A DNA stretch of 64,000 bases from Novosphingobium olei (GTDB lineage: Bacteria; Pseudomonadota; Alphaproteobacteria; Sphingomonadales; Sphingomonadaceae): positions 26,001-90,000 of the forward strand of contig NZ_JABBGM010000001.1 in NCBI RefSeq assembly GCF_012927405.1. The letters are read 5' to 3'. The translations under genes were made by a program, and so were the position numbers. The notes beneath the pieces were generated by a model, which saw only the letters and a program-made list of their open reading frames with translations, ran no database searches and had not been told where the DNA came from. The stretch's first letter is position 1, and each line of letters begins with the position of its first letter. Positions 25,988 through 35,797 of the stretch are shown piece after piece.

Positions 25988-27115
25988 TCAACCGTACTTG
26001 CCCCAGACGAACTTGCTGGAAAGTGCGAAGTTCCAGACCGACCCGAGCACGATTCCGATGATCACGGCAACGAAATCGTGGAAACCCATTGCCTTCAGTG
26101 CTGCGGCGGATCCGACATTCGTCAGAAGCCCGAGCGAGCACGTCATGGCGAACTTGGCCCAGCCGCGCATGAGTGGAGCAAAGCCGCGCAAGCGCTTGTC
26201 CGAATAGGTCAGCTCGTTGTTGAGCACGAAATTGAAGGTCATCGCCACGATGGCGGCAAGGGTATTAGCGATGTTGAACGTGGTCTCGCCGGACCAGTGG
26301 CCATAAACGAACCTCTCGCCCAGCAGAACGCGCAGGAGCAGGTAGAGCATGCCCATCTGGACGGCGACGCCCAGTGCGCCGACCGTTCCGAAGAGGGCAA
26401 ACCTGGTGGGAATGATCCGGCCAAGCCACTTGTCGTAAAGGCCGATCAGGAATTCGAAGACGACGGTGCGATCGAGCTTAGACTCGCCTTCCATTCGTGC
26501 AGCGAATTTGAGCGGGAATTCCTTCACGCGCAGCGGCGCATCGACGGTGGCGAGAATATCGAGAAGGATCTTGAAGCCCACACCCGAAAGGCGGTGTGCG
26601 TCCGCGCGCAACGTCTCGGCGCGCAGCATGAAGAAGCCGCTCATCGGGTCAGACAGCTGGACACCGGTGACCCGTCGTGCAAGCCGATTGGCCATGCCCG
26701 ACGCCTTGACCCGATCGGGGCGGCCCCAAGCTTCGGTGCTGGCGCCCTCTGCAAAGCGGCTCGCATAGGCGACGTCCCAATCACCGCCGGTGACGGCGGC
26801 AAGCATCTCGGGCAGCAGCTTGGGATCGTGCTGTCCGTCGGCGTCCATCACCGCCACCACGGGCGCCGCCGTCGCGCACATGCCCTCGATGGCGGCAGAC
26901 GCGAGGCCACGGCGACCAATGCGCTCGATAACGCGGATGCGGGGATCAGTCAGCGACAAGCGCCGTGCCTCGTCCGCGGTGCCATCGGGGCTGTGATCGT
27001 CGACGAAGATCGCTTCCCAGACAATGCCGGCGAGCGCGGAATCGAGGCGTTCGACCATGAGCGCGATGTTCTTGCGCTCGTTGTAGGTCGGCAAAATGAC
27101 GGCGAGTTGCAGCAT
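25988..27115 (-). CDS. Polyprenol-phosphate sugar synthase fused to GtrA-like domain
   Basis: A 375-residue fusion. Residues about 1-235 are a GT2 synthase of the dolichol-phosphate mannose type (LAVILPTYNERKNIALMVER, FVDDHSPDGTADEA, the metal site MDADGQHDP, DPMSGFFMLR, KEFPLKF). Residues about 245-375 are a GtrA-like four-helix membrane domain (RFALFGTVGALGVAVQMGML, NFVLNNELTYSDKR, WNFALSSKFVWGKY). It would charge undecaprenyl phosphate with mannose or glucose and possibly help flip it. It is 11 bases from leuB in the same direction. Confidence 0.85.
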   Translation of the reverse strand: MLQLAVILPTYNERKNIALMVERLDSALAGIVWEAIFVDDHSPDGTADEARRLSLTDPRIRVIERIGRRGLASAAIEGMCATAAPVVAVMDADGQHDPKLLPEMLAAVTGGDWDVAYASRFAEGASTEAWGRPDRVKASGMANRLARRVTGVQLSDPMSGFFMLRAETLRADAHRLSGVGFKILLDILATVDAPLRVKEFPLKFAARMEGESKLDRTVVFEFLIGLYDKWLGRIIPTRFALFGTVGALGVAVQMGMLYLLLRVLLGERFVYGHWSGETTFNIANTLAAIVAMTFNFVLNNELTYSDKRLRGFAPLMRGWAKFAMTCSLGLLTNVGSAAALKAMGFHDFVAVIIGIVLGSVWNFALSSKFVWGKYG

Positions 27116-27126
27116 GACGCGCGCGC

Positions 27127-28182
27127 TTACAGGCGTTCGAGCACCGCGTCACCAATTTCCGTCGTTCCGGCCGAACCGCCGAGGTCCCGTCCCAGGACGC
27201 CGTCTTCGAGCGCCTTGCCGACAGCAGTCTCGATTCGGTCTGCCTCCGCTGACTTGCCGAGCGAATGGCGCAGCAACATAGCCGCAGAGAGTATGGTAGC
27301 CATCGGGTTGGCGAAGCCCTTGCCGGCGATGTCCGGGGCAGATCCGTGGATCGGCTCGTACAAGCCGAAAGTTCCGTGAGCCGTCTGCCGTTCGCCGAGG
27401 GATGCCGAGGCGAGCATGCCGATCGAACCGACGCACATGCTTGCTTGGTCCGAAAGAATATCGCCGAAGAGGTTGCCGGTCACAACCACGTCAAACTGTC
27501 CGGGATTGCGCACCAGCTGCATCGCGGCGTTGTCGACATACATGTGCGTCAGCGTCACATCCGGATAGTCCGCGGCCGTTTCGATCACGACATCGCGCCA
27601 AAGCTGGCTCGTCTCGAGGACATTGGCCTTGTCGACCGAGCAGAGACGCTTGCCTCGACCCTGTGCGGCGCGGAAGGCGACGTGGGCGATCCGGCGCACT
27701 TCGCTTTCGCTGTAGGACATGATGTCATAGCCTTCGCGCGAACCGTCCGGCGCGGTGCGAAAGCCCTTCTCGCCAAAATAGACGTCGCCGTTGAGTTCGC
27801 GCACGATCAGCAGGTCGATTGCCGAGGCCACTTCGGGCCGAAGCGCGGAGTGGTCTTCCAGTCCCTTGAACACCTTTGCCGGTCGCAGATTGGCGAAAAG
27901 GGTCAGCTCCTTGCGCAGGCCCAGGATGGCCTGCTCCGGCCGCAAGTGACGTTCAAGCGCGTCACAGTCTGGATCCCCTACGGCGCCGAACAGGATGCCA
28001 TCCGAATCCCGTGCAATGTCGAGCGTGGCCGAAGGAAGCGGGTGACCATGCGCCTTGTAGGCAGCGCCCCCGACAGGAGCTTCCTGAAGCGAAATGCCAA
28101 GGTCCAACGCTTCGATCACCCGAACCGCTTCCCGCGTGACTTCGGGACCGATGCCGTCGCCTGGCAGAACCGCAACCTTCAT
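27127..28182 (-). CDS. leuB: 3-isopropylmalate dehydrogenase
   Basis: A 351-residue NAD-dependent enzyme of leucine synthesis. The family regions are present: [72 protein letters not shown], and [20 protein letters not shown]. Length and motifs are normal. It lies between recO and the GtrA fusion, all on the minus strand. Confidence 0.96.
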   Translation of the reverse strand: MKVAVLPGDGIGPEVTREAVRVIEALDLGISLQEAPVGGAAYKAHGHPLPSATLDIARDSDGILFGAVGDPDCDALERHLRPEQAILGLRKELTLFANLRPAKVFKGLEDHSALRPEVASAIDLLIVRELNGDVYFGEKGFRTAPDGSREGYDIMSYSESEVRRIAHVAFRAAQGRGKRLCSVDKANVLETSQLWRDVVIETAADYPDVTLTHMYVDNAAMQLVRNPGQFDVVVTGNLFGDILSDQASMCVGSIGMLASASLGERQTAHGTFGLYEPIHGSAPDIAGKGFANPMATILSAAMLLRHSLGKSAEADRIETAVGKALEDGVLGRDLGGSAGTTEIGDAVLERL

Positions 28183-28196
28183 GGAAAAACCCCTCG

Positions 28197-28802
28197 CTAG
28201 CGCTCGATGCGCCTCAGGCGATCGAGCAGAATCGTGCGCAGCCCCATAACATCGCCGGTTCGATCGGCAAGAAGCCGGTTCCCGATCGCCCTGCCTTGTC
28301 GATCAAGCCGCTCGATTAGTTGAGACCACGATTCTTCTGTCGGCGGCATGCCGGCAAGGCCGTACCCGACCTCGCGCAGGAGCAGGGCTTCATACCCAAC
28401 GAGAGCGCGGGCCCAGCCCCGTGCCGAGGGAGCATGGCAAATCGCATCGAGCAACGCGGCAAGCGCTTCATACAACGCAGCATAAGGGTGCCCCTCGGGC
28501 AGGGCGGCAGCGGTTAGGGCGGTGGCCCAGCTGATCCCGCCGCTTGCCAGCGGTTCGCCTAGCCAGGGGCCGCGGCTCGTGACAAGCTCGAGCCGCGCTG
28601 TTGGAAGTTGGCTGGCCGCTCTGGTTCGTATCTCGACATCGACGATATTTCCGGGGATCAGAACCGGGCGCAGGTCTCGTCCCTTCGCGCCGGGTATATA
28701 TGCCGCCTGCAAGCCTTGCTCGGAGGTAAGAAGTCGTACAATTGCCCCATGCTCGCCATGCGCGCGCACCGAACACAAGATCGCAAGGGCGCGAAGGTTC
28801 AT
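28197..28802 (-). CDS. recO: DNA repair protein RecO, short form
   Basis: A 201-residue protein. The N-terminal OB-fold ([40 protein letters not shown]) and the helical part with [17 protein letters not shown] match RecO, which loads RecA on SSB-coated gaps. It is about 40 residues shorter than E. coli RecO and lacks the C-terminal zinc-binding cysteines found in many RecO proteins. It may be a reduced lineage-specific form. It diverges from apaG. Confidence 0.8.
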   Translation of the reverse strand: MNLRALAILCSVRAHGEHGAIVRLLTSEQGLQAAYIPGAKGRDLRPVLIPGNIVDVEIRTRAASQLPTARLELVTSRGPWLGEPLASGGISWATALTAAALPEGHPYAALYEALAALLDAICHAPSARGWARALVGYEALLLREVGYGLAGMPPTEESWSQLIERLDRQGRAIGNRLLADRTGDVMGLRTILLDRLRRIER

Positions 28803-28891
28803 TGCACCGCTGTGCGTTTGATCGGGAACGGTGGCAAGCCCGACAATTTATGTCTTTGGAACGCGGGGCCTTGTGGAGTAGTTTGGTAGCC

Positions 28892-29290
28892 ATGAAACAG
28901 CTTTTCCAGCATGCCGCGGTGACGGAAGGGGTAATCGTGCGGGTCGCGGTAAACTTCCTTCCCGAGCAGTCGCGCGTCGATGCGGGAAAGTGGTTCTGGG
29001 TCTACCACATCCGTATCGAGAATGATGGCGACCAACCGATCCAGCTGTTGACCCGGCATTGGCGCATCACCGATGGGCGCGGTCTCGTCAACTTCGTCGA
29101 TGGGGACGGCGTGGTGGGTGAGCAGCCCTTGCTTCGCCCGGGACAATCGCACGACTATGTGTCCGGTTGCCCGCTCGGCACGCCGCAGGGCAGCATGCAG
29201 GGCCATTACACGATGCAGCGTGCCGATGGGACATTGCTGGAAGTCGCCATTCCGTTCTTTCCGCTGGCAGCTCCGGCTACGGCCAGTTGA
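28892..29290 (+). CDS. apaG: Co2+/Mg2+ efflux protein ApaG
   Basis: A 132-residue single-domain protein with a fibronectin-III-like fold. Signatures are GVIVRVAVNFLPEQS, WVYHIRIENDGDQPIQLLTR, RPGQSHDYVSGCPLGTPQGS and MQGHYTMQ. ApaG is linked to cobalt resistance and low-level drug tolerance, but its exact activity is unclear. The ATG at 28892 is chosen from family length. Confidence 0.9.
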   Translation: MKQLFQHAAVTEGVIVRVAVNFLPEQSRVDAGKWFWVYHIRIENDGDQPIQLLTRHWRITDGRGLVNFVDGDGVVGEQPLLRPGQSHDYVSGCPLGTPQGSMQGHYTMQRADGTLLEVAIPFFPLAAPATAS

Positions 29291-29356
29291 TCGTGCTGCA
29301 ACGGACCTGCGCCTGACGGATTGACAAGCACGGCGCGGCACCGGAAGGGAGGCGCC

Positions 29357-30163
29357 ATGAAGCGGACGCATCTGCCTCTCAATGGCCTTCGCGTGCTCGA
29401 TGCAGCAGCGCGTCATCTGTCGTTCACCCGCGCCGCGGACGAGCTTGCCGTGACGCCCGCAGCCGTAGGACAGCAGATCCGAGCCTTGGAGGACCTTCTT
29501 GGGGTGGTGCTTTTTCGGCGCACATCCAAGGGGCTTGAGCTGACCGACGAAGCCGCAGCCGGCCTCGACGCCATTAGGGAGGGCTTTCTGCGCTTCGAAG
29601 AGGGCGTGCAGGCGATGCAGGCTGGGCAATCCAGCCACGTCTACACGATCGCTTGCCCACGGGATTTCTTTGCAGCGTGGCTTTCGCCGCGCCTCGCTGC
29701 GTTCCGTGTCGAACACCCACAACTGCGTTTCTTCCTCGTCGGCGGGGATGGAGACGTCGATTTCACGGAAGCCAATCTGGATCTGGCGGTGCGCTGGGCA
29801 GAGGGGCCGGGGGAACTCGAGGGTATACCCTTGGGAGTCTCCGACACGGTTGTCGTCAGCGCGCATGACGCTTCAGCCGACGCGCCGTGGATCGGCTGGC
29901 CGGGTGATCCCGCACCGGACGGCGAAGCGCGTGATGTCCAGTTCTCGGTCGGTGACGCCGGCACCGCGATAAGCGCGGCCGCTGCGGGCCTTGGGCGCGC
30001 TCGTGTTCCTTTGCTACTTGCCCAGGGAGCAATCGACTCGGGTCGGGTCGTTGCGACAGGCCATTCGGAAGCCAGCCGCAAGGGGTACTGGCTTGTCGCA
30101 CCCCTGCCACAATGGCGGCAAAAGAAGGTCAAAGCCCTTATCGAAGCTTTGTCAGCCGCTTAA
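29357..30163 (+). CDS. LysR-family transcriptional regulator, GcvA-like
   Basis: A 268-residue regulator. The winged helix-turn-helix occupies residues about 1-65 (LPLNGLRVLDAAARHLSFTR, TPAAVGQQIRALEDLLGVVL), close to GcvA/AmpR. The effector-binding domain is shorter than the usual 200 residues. No obvious target gene flanks it: apaG is upstream in the same direction, and a GGDEF-EAL gene follows. AGGGAGG before the ATG at 29357 is a good ribosome site. Confidence 0.82.
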   Translation: MKRTHLPLNGLRVLDAAARHLSFTRAADELAVTPAAVGQQIRALEDLLGVVLFRRTSKGLELTDEAAAGLDAIREGFLRFEEGVQAMQAGQSSHVYTIACPRDFFAAWLSPRLAAFRVEHPQLRFFLVGGDGDVDFTEANLDLAVRWAEGPGELEGIPLGVSDTVVVSAHDASADAPWIGWPGDPAPDGEARDVQFSVGDAGTAISAAAAGLGRARVPLLLAQGAIDSGRVVATGHSEASRKGYWLVAPLPQWRQKKVKALIEALSAA

Positions 30164-30237
30164 TCCACCCGATCCCTGCGACAAATTGAAGACAATTCTT
30201 GACTTGCCGTTAACCTAGATGGTCCTAATCACGCCAT

Positions 30238-32241
30238 ATGGACGAGGCGTATAGGGAGAAGGTGGCAAGCCGGAGGCAGTCCATGGCTGCGGCTCGGCGC
30301 GTTGATTTGCGCCGTCTTCTGAACCGTCTGCGCATTTCTTTTCGTCAGCACCAGGGAGACGCGTTCACGCGTGCCTACGCGTTGTCGCTGTCTCGCCGGT
30401 TACCACTGCTGTACTTGGTGGTGGTTATCGATCTGGCGCTTCTAGCTTGGCGATTCTACGATCGTGCCCCGCTAGTGCTGACCGCGTTCGGGCCAGCGTT
30501 TGGTGTGTTTGGCGCGTCGCGGGCAATCTATTGGATGCCGAACCGCGTCGGCCGCCGCACAATCGAGCAGCTCCGCCACGACTTGGCCCGCATGGGGCGG
30601 ATCGGCGGCTTCGCTGGTCTTCTGTTTGTAGGATGGGGGCTTTCGCTCTATCCCTACGGAGACAGCAACGCCCGAAGCCTGATCCACTACCTGCTTGCGG
30701 TCACGACCATATCGGGTGTCCTCGGCCTCGCCCATGCGCCGCAGACCGCGCTGCGAATCGCACTTTCGATCGTTGTGCCAAGCAGCCTGTTCTTCCTGCT
30801 CGCCGGGCACCCCAACGCTGTCTATGTTTCGTTGGTGCAGGTCATGGTGACGGTCATCCTGCTTTCCGTGACCTACGGCCATCATCGTGATTTCGTCCGG
30901 CTTGAACTGTCGCGCCAACAACTCATGCGCCGCGAACGTCAGACGGCGGCGCTCGCGAGCGAGGCTCATATGCTGGCGACAATCGATCCGCTGACGGGCG
31001 GCCTCAATCGCCGTGCCATTCTCGATCGACTTGACCGGGAAGCGTCTCATTCACAGCCCGGCGAGGCCAAGCCTTGGCTTGCCCTGATTGATCTCGATGG
31101 CTTCAAGCACGTCAACGATACGTACGGCCACGCTGCTGGCGACGAGGCGTTGAAGACAATTTCGCGGCGTATCGGCGAACTGCCGTTCATCCTCGCTCAT
31201 GGACGTCTAGGCGGTGACGAGTTCGCCGTGATCTTCGATTCCGGACTCGAAGGGCCGGATGTCGCAGAGGCAGCTTGCGACCTCGTAGGCACGATACGGA
31301 CCGAGATTCCGCACAATGGCGCAAGTCTTCGCCTTAGCGCATCGGTTGGCCTTCATCGTCTGTGCCATGAAGGGGTCAGCGGTGCGCTAGAGCGGGCAGA
31401 TGCCGCGCTCTACAAGGCGAAGGATCGTGGAGACGGTTCCGTCATGCTGTTCGGGCCTGAGGATGAAGCGGCCTTGCAGGCAAGGATCGATGCAACGCGC
31501 AGGTTCAACGACTGCGCGCTCGAGGACCGGCTGAAGTTGCTTTACCAGCCGATCTTCGACGTGCCGGATGGACGCATCGTCGCGGTTGAGGCTTTCGCGC
31601 GTTGGTCGCCAGATGGTGTGACATGGCAAAGCCCCGCCACTTTCCTGGCGATTGCCGAAGCGACGCGGCGAACCGGGGAGCTGACCCGGCTTGTGCTGGC
31701 GCGCGCTCTCGAGGAATGCCGCCCGGCGGAGACGGGGGTCGGCATATCGGTCAACCTTTCCCCGCGCGATGTCGTGCGCGAAGGCGTTGCTGCGAACATC
31801 GCCGCGATCGTCAGGAACGCGGGTGCGTCACCGCAAAGTGTAACGCTGGAGGTTACCGAGCGGGCGATTCTGGCGGATCCGCGGCGTGCAGCCTTGCAGT
31901 TGCGTGCGTTTCGCGATTTCGGCTTCCGCATCGCGCTGGATGACTTTGGGGCCGGTTGGTCCAGCCTTTCGCAGCTGCGCGATCTTCCGCTCGACATGGT
32001 GAAGCTCGACCGTGCTCTCACGGCGGCGTTGCCTTCCGATCCTGGCGCGTGTGCCATTGTCGGAATGATCGTGTCATTGTCCTGGCAACTGGGAATAGAC
32101 TGCATTCTCGAGAGCGTAGAGAGCGAAGAGCAAGTCGCTGCCGCTCGCGCGCTCGGCATTCGGCTGATGCAGGGGTATCATTTCGGTCGCCCGGCTACGA
32201 TTTCCGAAGCGTTGGCGGTTACCCGGCGCGAGGTGGCCTGA
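30238..32241 (+). CDS. Membrane-bound GGDEF-EAL cyclic-di-GMP enzyme
   Basis: A 667-residue protein. Six probable membrane helices (about 60-210) are followed by a GGDEF domain with an intact LGGDEF (324-329), so it may synthesise c-di-GMP. An EAL domain follows in which the name motif reads EAF (451-453). The other metal and catalytic residues are present: N in VNLSPR, E in LEVTE, DD in LDDFGAGWSSL, K in VKLD and E in ESVESEEQ. Either activity, or both, could be real. The leader 30164-30237 contains TTGACTTGCCGTTAACC, a possible -35 plus CtrA-like TTAACC. Confidence 0.88.
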   Translation: MDEAYREKVASRRQSMAAARRVDLRRLLNRLRISFRQHQGDAFTRAYALSLSRRLPLLYLVVVIDLALLAWRFYDRAPLVLTAFGPAFGVFGASRAIYWMPNRVGRRTIEQLRHDLARMGRIGGFAGLLFVGWGLSLYPYGDSNARSLIHYLLAVTTISGVLGLAHAPQTALRIALSIVVPSSLFFLLAGHPNAVYVSLVQVMVTVILLSVTYGHHRDFVRLELSRQQLMRRERQTAALASEAHMLATIDPLTGGLNRRAILDRLDREASHSQPGEAKPWLALIDLDGFKHVNDTYGHAAGDEALKTISRRIGELPFILAHGRLGGDEFAVIFDSGLEGPDVAEAACDLVGTIRTEIPHNGASLRLSASVGLHRLCHEGVSGALERADAALYKAKDRGDGSVMLFGPEDEAALQARIDATRRFNDCALEDRLKLLYQPIFDVPDGRIVAVEAFARWSPDGVTWQSPATFLAIAEATRRTGELTRLVLARALEECRPAETGVGISVNLSPRDVVREGVAANIAAIVRNAGASPQSVTLEVTERAILADPRRAALQLRAFRDFGFRIALDDFGAGWSSLSQLRDLPLDMVKLDRALTAALPSDPGACAIVGMIVSLSWQLGIDCILESVESEEQVAAARALGIRLMQGYHFGRPATISEALAVTRREVA

Positions 32242-32256
32242 ACGGACCCGGCTTGG

Positions 32257-33528
32257 TCAATGGAAGTCGATGACCGTCTCGCGTGCAGAGCCGGGTGGAA
32301 GTACGCGCCGGAACAGTCGCCCGTGCTCGCTCCACAGCACCAGAACCAAAGACAACGAGCCTCCCACAAGCAGGGACAGGGCCAGCGGCACAGCGGTTCC
32401 GTCGTAGGCTTGCCCGACCAGCATGCCGACGAATGAGGCGATCGCCATGCGCAGGAAGGCCTGAACTGAGCTGGCCGCGCCAGCCATGTCGGCGAAGGGC
32501 TGAAGGGCGATCGAACTGAAGTTTGCCCCGATGAAGCCCATCAGGCAGACGTTCAGAGCCATCACGGGCAGGAACTGCCAAAGAGTTTCGTCAGGTTGAA
32601 GCGCCAGCCAGACCTGCAGACTGGCCGTGACGATGAACGCCAGAAGCGCTGTGTGGGAGACCCGCCGTGCGCCAAACCGTTCGACAATTCGCGAATTGGA
32701 GAAGTTTGCAAACGCCAGGGCAGTGCCGGTGATGCCGAAGCAGATTGGCATCATATCCCCCGCGCCGAAGTGCTCGCCGACGAGTTGCTGGACCGAATTG
32801 ACGTAGCCGAACATGCCAGCCAGCACGAGGCTGGATCCGAGCACGTATCCGATTGAAGCCCGCGTGGTCGCAGCGCGGCTCATATTGGCAGCAATAGTCC
32901 TGGGCTGGATCGGTTGGCGGAACTCGCTGTGAAGCGTTTCCTCAAGCCGCAGCCACACCCACACACCCATAATGCTCGACAGCACTGCCAGTGTCGCAAA
33001 GATGAAGCGCCAACCTGCAAACAGCAGAATGGTCTGACCCAGCAACGGTGCAAGGATCGGCACGATCATGAAGACCATCGAGACGGTCGACAGCATGCGC
33101 GCCATGCGATCTCCATCGTGCCGGTCGCGGATGATCGCACTCGGAACGACGGTCAGGCCGGCGCATGCAAAGCCGTGAAGCACGCGCAATACCAATAGCG
33201 CTGTAAAATCCGTGACCAGAGCGCAAGCCACGGAGAGCACGACATAGATGGCCAGGCAGACAAGCGCCACCGCCCGGCGCCCGAATCGATCGGCCAGTGC
33301 TCCGGGCACAAGAGACCCGATCCCCGTCGAAAGAAGATAGCTGCCGACAATCAACTGCCGGCGATTTGGATCGCTTACGTGGAGATCGGCGGCAATCTGG
33401 CCAAGCGAAGGCAACATCGTATCGATGGCGAGCGCCTGCAGAGCCATCATCATGGCCATCATGGCGATGAATTCGCGATAGCCCATCGCGCTTCTTGCCG
33501 AGGCTCCATTGTGATTCTGCATGAGCAT
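32257..33528 (-). CDS. Bcr/CflA-type MFS drug efflux transporter
   Basis: A 423-residue, 12-helix major facilitator. The N-terminal part YREFIAMMAMMMALQALAID leads to TMLPSLGQIAADL and the loop motif GALADRFGRRAVAL. RVLHGFACAGLTVVPSAIIR also matches drug/H+ antiporters of the Bcr/CflA group. It probably exports toxic compounds. Two ATGs (33528, 33522) are possible; the first has AAGG about 9 bases upstream. It is convergent with the GGDEF-EAL gene and divergent from dinB. Confidence 0.82.
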   Translation of the reverse strand: MLMQNHNGASARSAMGYREFIAMMAMMMALQALAIDTMLPSLGQIAADLHVSDPNRRQLIVGSYLLSTGIGSLVPGALADRFGRRAVALVCLAIYVVLSVACALVTDFTALLVLRVLHGFACAGLTVVPSAIIRDRHDGDRMARMLSTVSMVFMIVPILAPLLGQTILLFAGWRFIFATLAVLSSIMGVWVWLRLEETLHSEFRQPIQPRTIAANMSRAATTRASIGYVLGSSLVLAGMFGYVNSVQQLVGEHFGAGDMMPICFGITGTALAFANFSNSRIVERFGARRVSHTALLAFIVTASLQVWLALQPDETLWQFLPVMALNVCLMGFIGANFSSIALQPFADMAGAASSVQAFLRMAIASFVGMLVGQAYDGTAVPLALSLLVGGSLSLVLVLWSEHGRLFRRVLPPGSARETVIDFH

Positions 33529-33603
33529 TGGCCAGGCCTTAATCAGCGAACTCTCGCCAAGCCAAGCCCTTATGCTGCATCGCGACCTGCTGTATGTAAG
33601 CGC

Positions 33604-34764
33604 ATGGCCGAAGTTAGCGATGGCGATATCGGTGATTCCCAGCGCGAGGCAGAGGCCAGCGGACTGCGCAAGATCATCCACGTGGACATGGATGCATTCT
33701 ACGCCAGTGTCGAGCAACGCGATGATCCGTCATTGAGAGGCAAGCCCGTCGCGGTGGGGGGATCGTCTGGCCGTGGAGTGGTTGCGGCCGCAAGCTATGA
33801 GGCGCGGAAGTTCGGCGTCCGCTCGGCCATGCCCTCGGTTCGCGCAGTTCGCCTTTGTCCGGACCTGATATTCTGCAAACCGCGATTCGATGTCTACCGC
33901 GCCGTCAGCCAGCAGATCCGTTCGATTTTTCTCGATTACACGCCGCACGTCGAACCGCTCTCGCTGGACGAAGCCTATCTGGACGTGACGGAAGATCTGA
34001 AGGGCGTGGGGTCGGCGACGAGGATAGCCGAACTCATTCGAGCGCGTATCCGCACGGACACCGGTCTTACTGCCAGCGCTGGTGTCTCCTACAACAAGTT
34101 CCTGGCGAAACTGGCCAGCGATCAGAACAAGCCGGACGGCCTATGCGTCATCAGGCCGGGAGAGGGCGCTGCGTTCGCTGCGGCGCTTCCTGTCAAACGC
34201 TTTCACGGAGTGGGCCCGCGTGGAGCCGAAAAGATGGAGCGTTTGGGGATCCAGACCGGTGCCGACCTGCTGGCATTCGATTTAGCCACGCTTCGCGGTC
34301 ATTTCGGCAGCTTTGCCGATTATCTCTATCGCGCGGCGCGAGGGATCGACTTGCGCGCCGTACGCGCCGACCGTCCGCGCAAGTCTGTGGGCGGAGAAAG
34401 GACGTTCGACCGCGATCTGTCGTCGGGGACCGTGCTCCGAGAAACGCTCGAGACAATCATCGATATCGTCTGGGATCGCATCGAACGCAGCGGGGCGCGG
34501 GGGCGGACAGTCACGCTCAAGGTCAAGTTCGTCGACTTTCAATCGATGACCCGTGCACGTTCGGCCGCGCATGCAGTGGCCGAAAAGGCTGAGTTTGCGC
34601 AGATGGCTCGCGCCATATTGGACTCGATGTTGCCACTGCCCCAGCCGATCCGGCTGATGGGGCTGACACTCTCCGCATTGGAGGGAGCGGAAGATGCGGA
34701 TGAGGTTGGCCTATCGGCAGCAGCGCCAGTTCCGGGCTCGCCTCAGGCTGAGCTTCCGTTCTGA
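33604..34764 (+). CDS. dinB: DNA polymerase IV (Y-family)
   Basis: A 386-residue translesion polymerase. HVDMDAFYASVEQRD (about 26-40) and SLDEAYLDVT (about 120) carry the catalytic acidic residues. SASAGVSYNKFLAKLASDQN and the PAD/little-finger part with RAARGIDLRAV follow. The final residues QAELPF form the beta-clamp binding motif. An SOS box was looked for but is not clear in the short gap to the MFS gene. Translation starts at the ATG at 33604. Confidence 0.93.
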   Translation: MAEVSDGDIGDSQREAEASGLRKIIHVDMDAFYASVEQRDDPSLRGKPVAVGGSSGRGVVAAASYEARKFGVRSAMPSVRAVRLCPDLIFCKPRFDVYRAVSQQIRSIFLDYTPHVEPLSLDEAYLDVTEDLKGVGSATRIAELIRARIRTDTGLTASAGVSYNKFLAKLASDQNKPDGLCVIRPGEGAAFAAALPVKRFHGVGPRGAEKMERLGIQTGADLLAFDLATLRGHFGSFADYLYRAARGIDLRAVRADRPRKSVGGERTFDRDLSSGTVLRETLETIIDIVWDRIERSGARGRTVTLKVKFVDFQSMTRARSAAHAVAEKAEFAQMARAILDSMLPLPQPIRLMGLTLSALEGAEDADEVGLSAAAPVPGSPQAELPF

Positions 34765-35240
34765 TCCGAACGCCAAGCCTGCCACATACCGATATAGTGG
34801 AGTGGCCCTTCGCAAGTGCGTTCAGGCAGAGCATCGAGCGCAAAGAATCGCGCCTCCTTCAATTCTCTGTCATCAATCTGTGGGGCATCGGCTGTGGTCC
34901 CGGCGACGAGCTCCGTCACATTGATCCACCCCTGCGCTGTCAGATTCGGGTGCGTGCCGAACCATATGGCATTCTCGAGCACGCAGCCGGTTTCCTCCTG
35001 CAGCTCGCGCCTTGCGGCCTGTTCAGGATCCTGACCGCGCCCTATCCCTCCACCCGGCAGCATCCACCAGTCGGGCCGATGGTAGCTGTGCCGGACGAGG
35101 AGTACCCGGCCAGCCGAATCGAACACGAGCACGCTGGCCCCGCGAACTCTGAGCTTGAGCATCCCCCATATCCGCAGACGCAGCGGCTGTGCCATGCGCA
35201 GGAGCAGCCTGTGTAGCGGTGCGGGAAGGCGAGAGAGCAT
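34743..35240 (-). CDS. NUDIX hydrolase
   Basis: A 165-residue hydrolase with the complete Nudix box: Gly-Gly-Gly-Ile-Gly at about 69, then the acidic helix RRELQEETG at about 83-91. The upstream part RVRGASVLVFDSAGRVLLVR and DWWMLPGGG fit a small Nudix enzyme acting on a nucleotide-type pyrophosphate; the substrate is unknown. It overlaps the end of dinB by 22 bases, convergently. The start is the ATG at 35240; the frame remains open to 35288. Confidence 0.85.
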   Translation of the reverse strand: MLSRLPAPLHRLLLRMAQPLRLRIWGMLKLRVRGASVLVFDSAGRVLLVRHSYHRPDWWMLPGGGIGRGQDPEQAARRELQEETGCVLENAIWFGTHPNLTAQGWINVTELVAGTTADAPQIDDRELKEARFFALDALPERTCEGPLHYIGMWQAWRSDQNGSSA

Positions 35241-35355
35241 GGGCAACCCTGTGCTGTACGCGGGCTCGACACAAGTCTGTGCCGGCACGAAACATCATGG
35301 TTTTCGATTGGTTAACGTCCTCGACGCGCAGCGTGCGCCCGCACAAGGTCTTGTC

Positions 35356-35727
35356 ATGCTCATCACGTCGCTCCTTGCCGCCACGATCATCGTTTCGTCG
35401 CCCGCCCAGCCCAAGCAGCGCGCCGAGGCCCGGCCCTCCGACGAGCAGGCCCTGCGCTGCGCTGCCTCCAACGAGGTTCTGGCTGCAATGCTCGAGACCT
35501 CTGCAGACGCGAGTTCGGCCGATCGCGAAGACGCAGCGTTGTTCCGTTCCCGCGCACGCAACTGGCTGGCACGAACGTCCCAGCCCTCGTTCGCGGCTCG
35601 CTTCGAAAGCGCAACCGAGGCGTTGGCACGGCAGATTGTCAGCAGCGCCAGTCCCGCAGATGCGCAGGCTCTGCTCGAGAAGCGGCTTGGCGAATGTTTT
35701 GAGCCGGACACAGTTTCGCGCTCCTGA
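35356..35727 (+). CDS. Small exported protein of unknown function
   Basis: A 123-residue protein with a short signal peptide (MLITSLLAATIIVSSPAQPK) and a helical, Ala/Ser-rich body (RPSDEQALRCAASNEVLAAM, FESATEALARQIVSSASPAD) with two Cys. I do not recognise the family. It precedes the T2SS operon by 70 bp in the same direction but has no known link to it. Confidence 0.55.
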   Translation: MLITSLLAATIIVSSPAQPKQRAEARPSDEQALRCAASNEVLAAMLETSADASSADREDAALFRSRARNWLARTSQPSFAARFESATEALARQIVSSASPADAQALLEKRLGECFEPDTVSRS

Positions 35728-35797
35728 AGGGCTGCAAGCATAAGCCAGCGTTTGTAATTCCGGTCCGCCCCGTTATGGCTTGAGGTGTGGAGGGGCG

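Noticed and set aside
32241..32270. A terminator between the GGDEF-EAL and MFS genes
   Set aside because: The 15-base gap has no stable inverted repeat.
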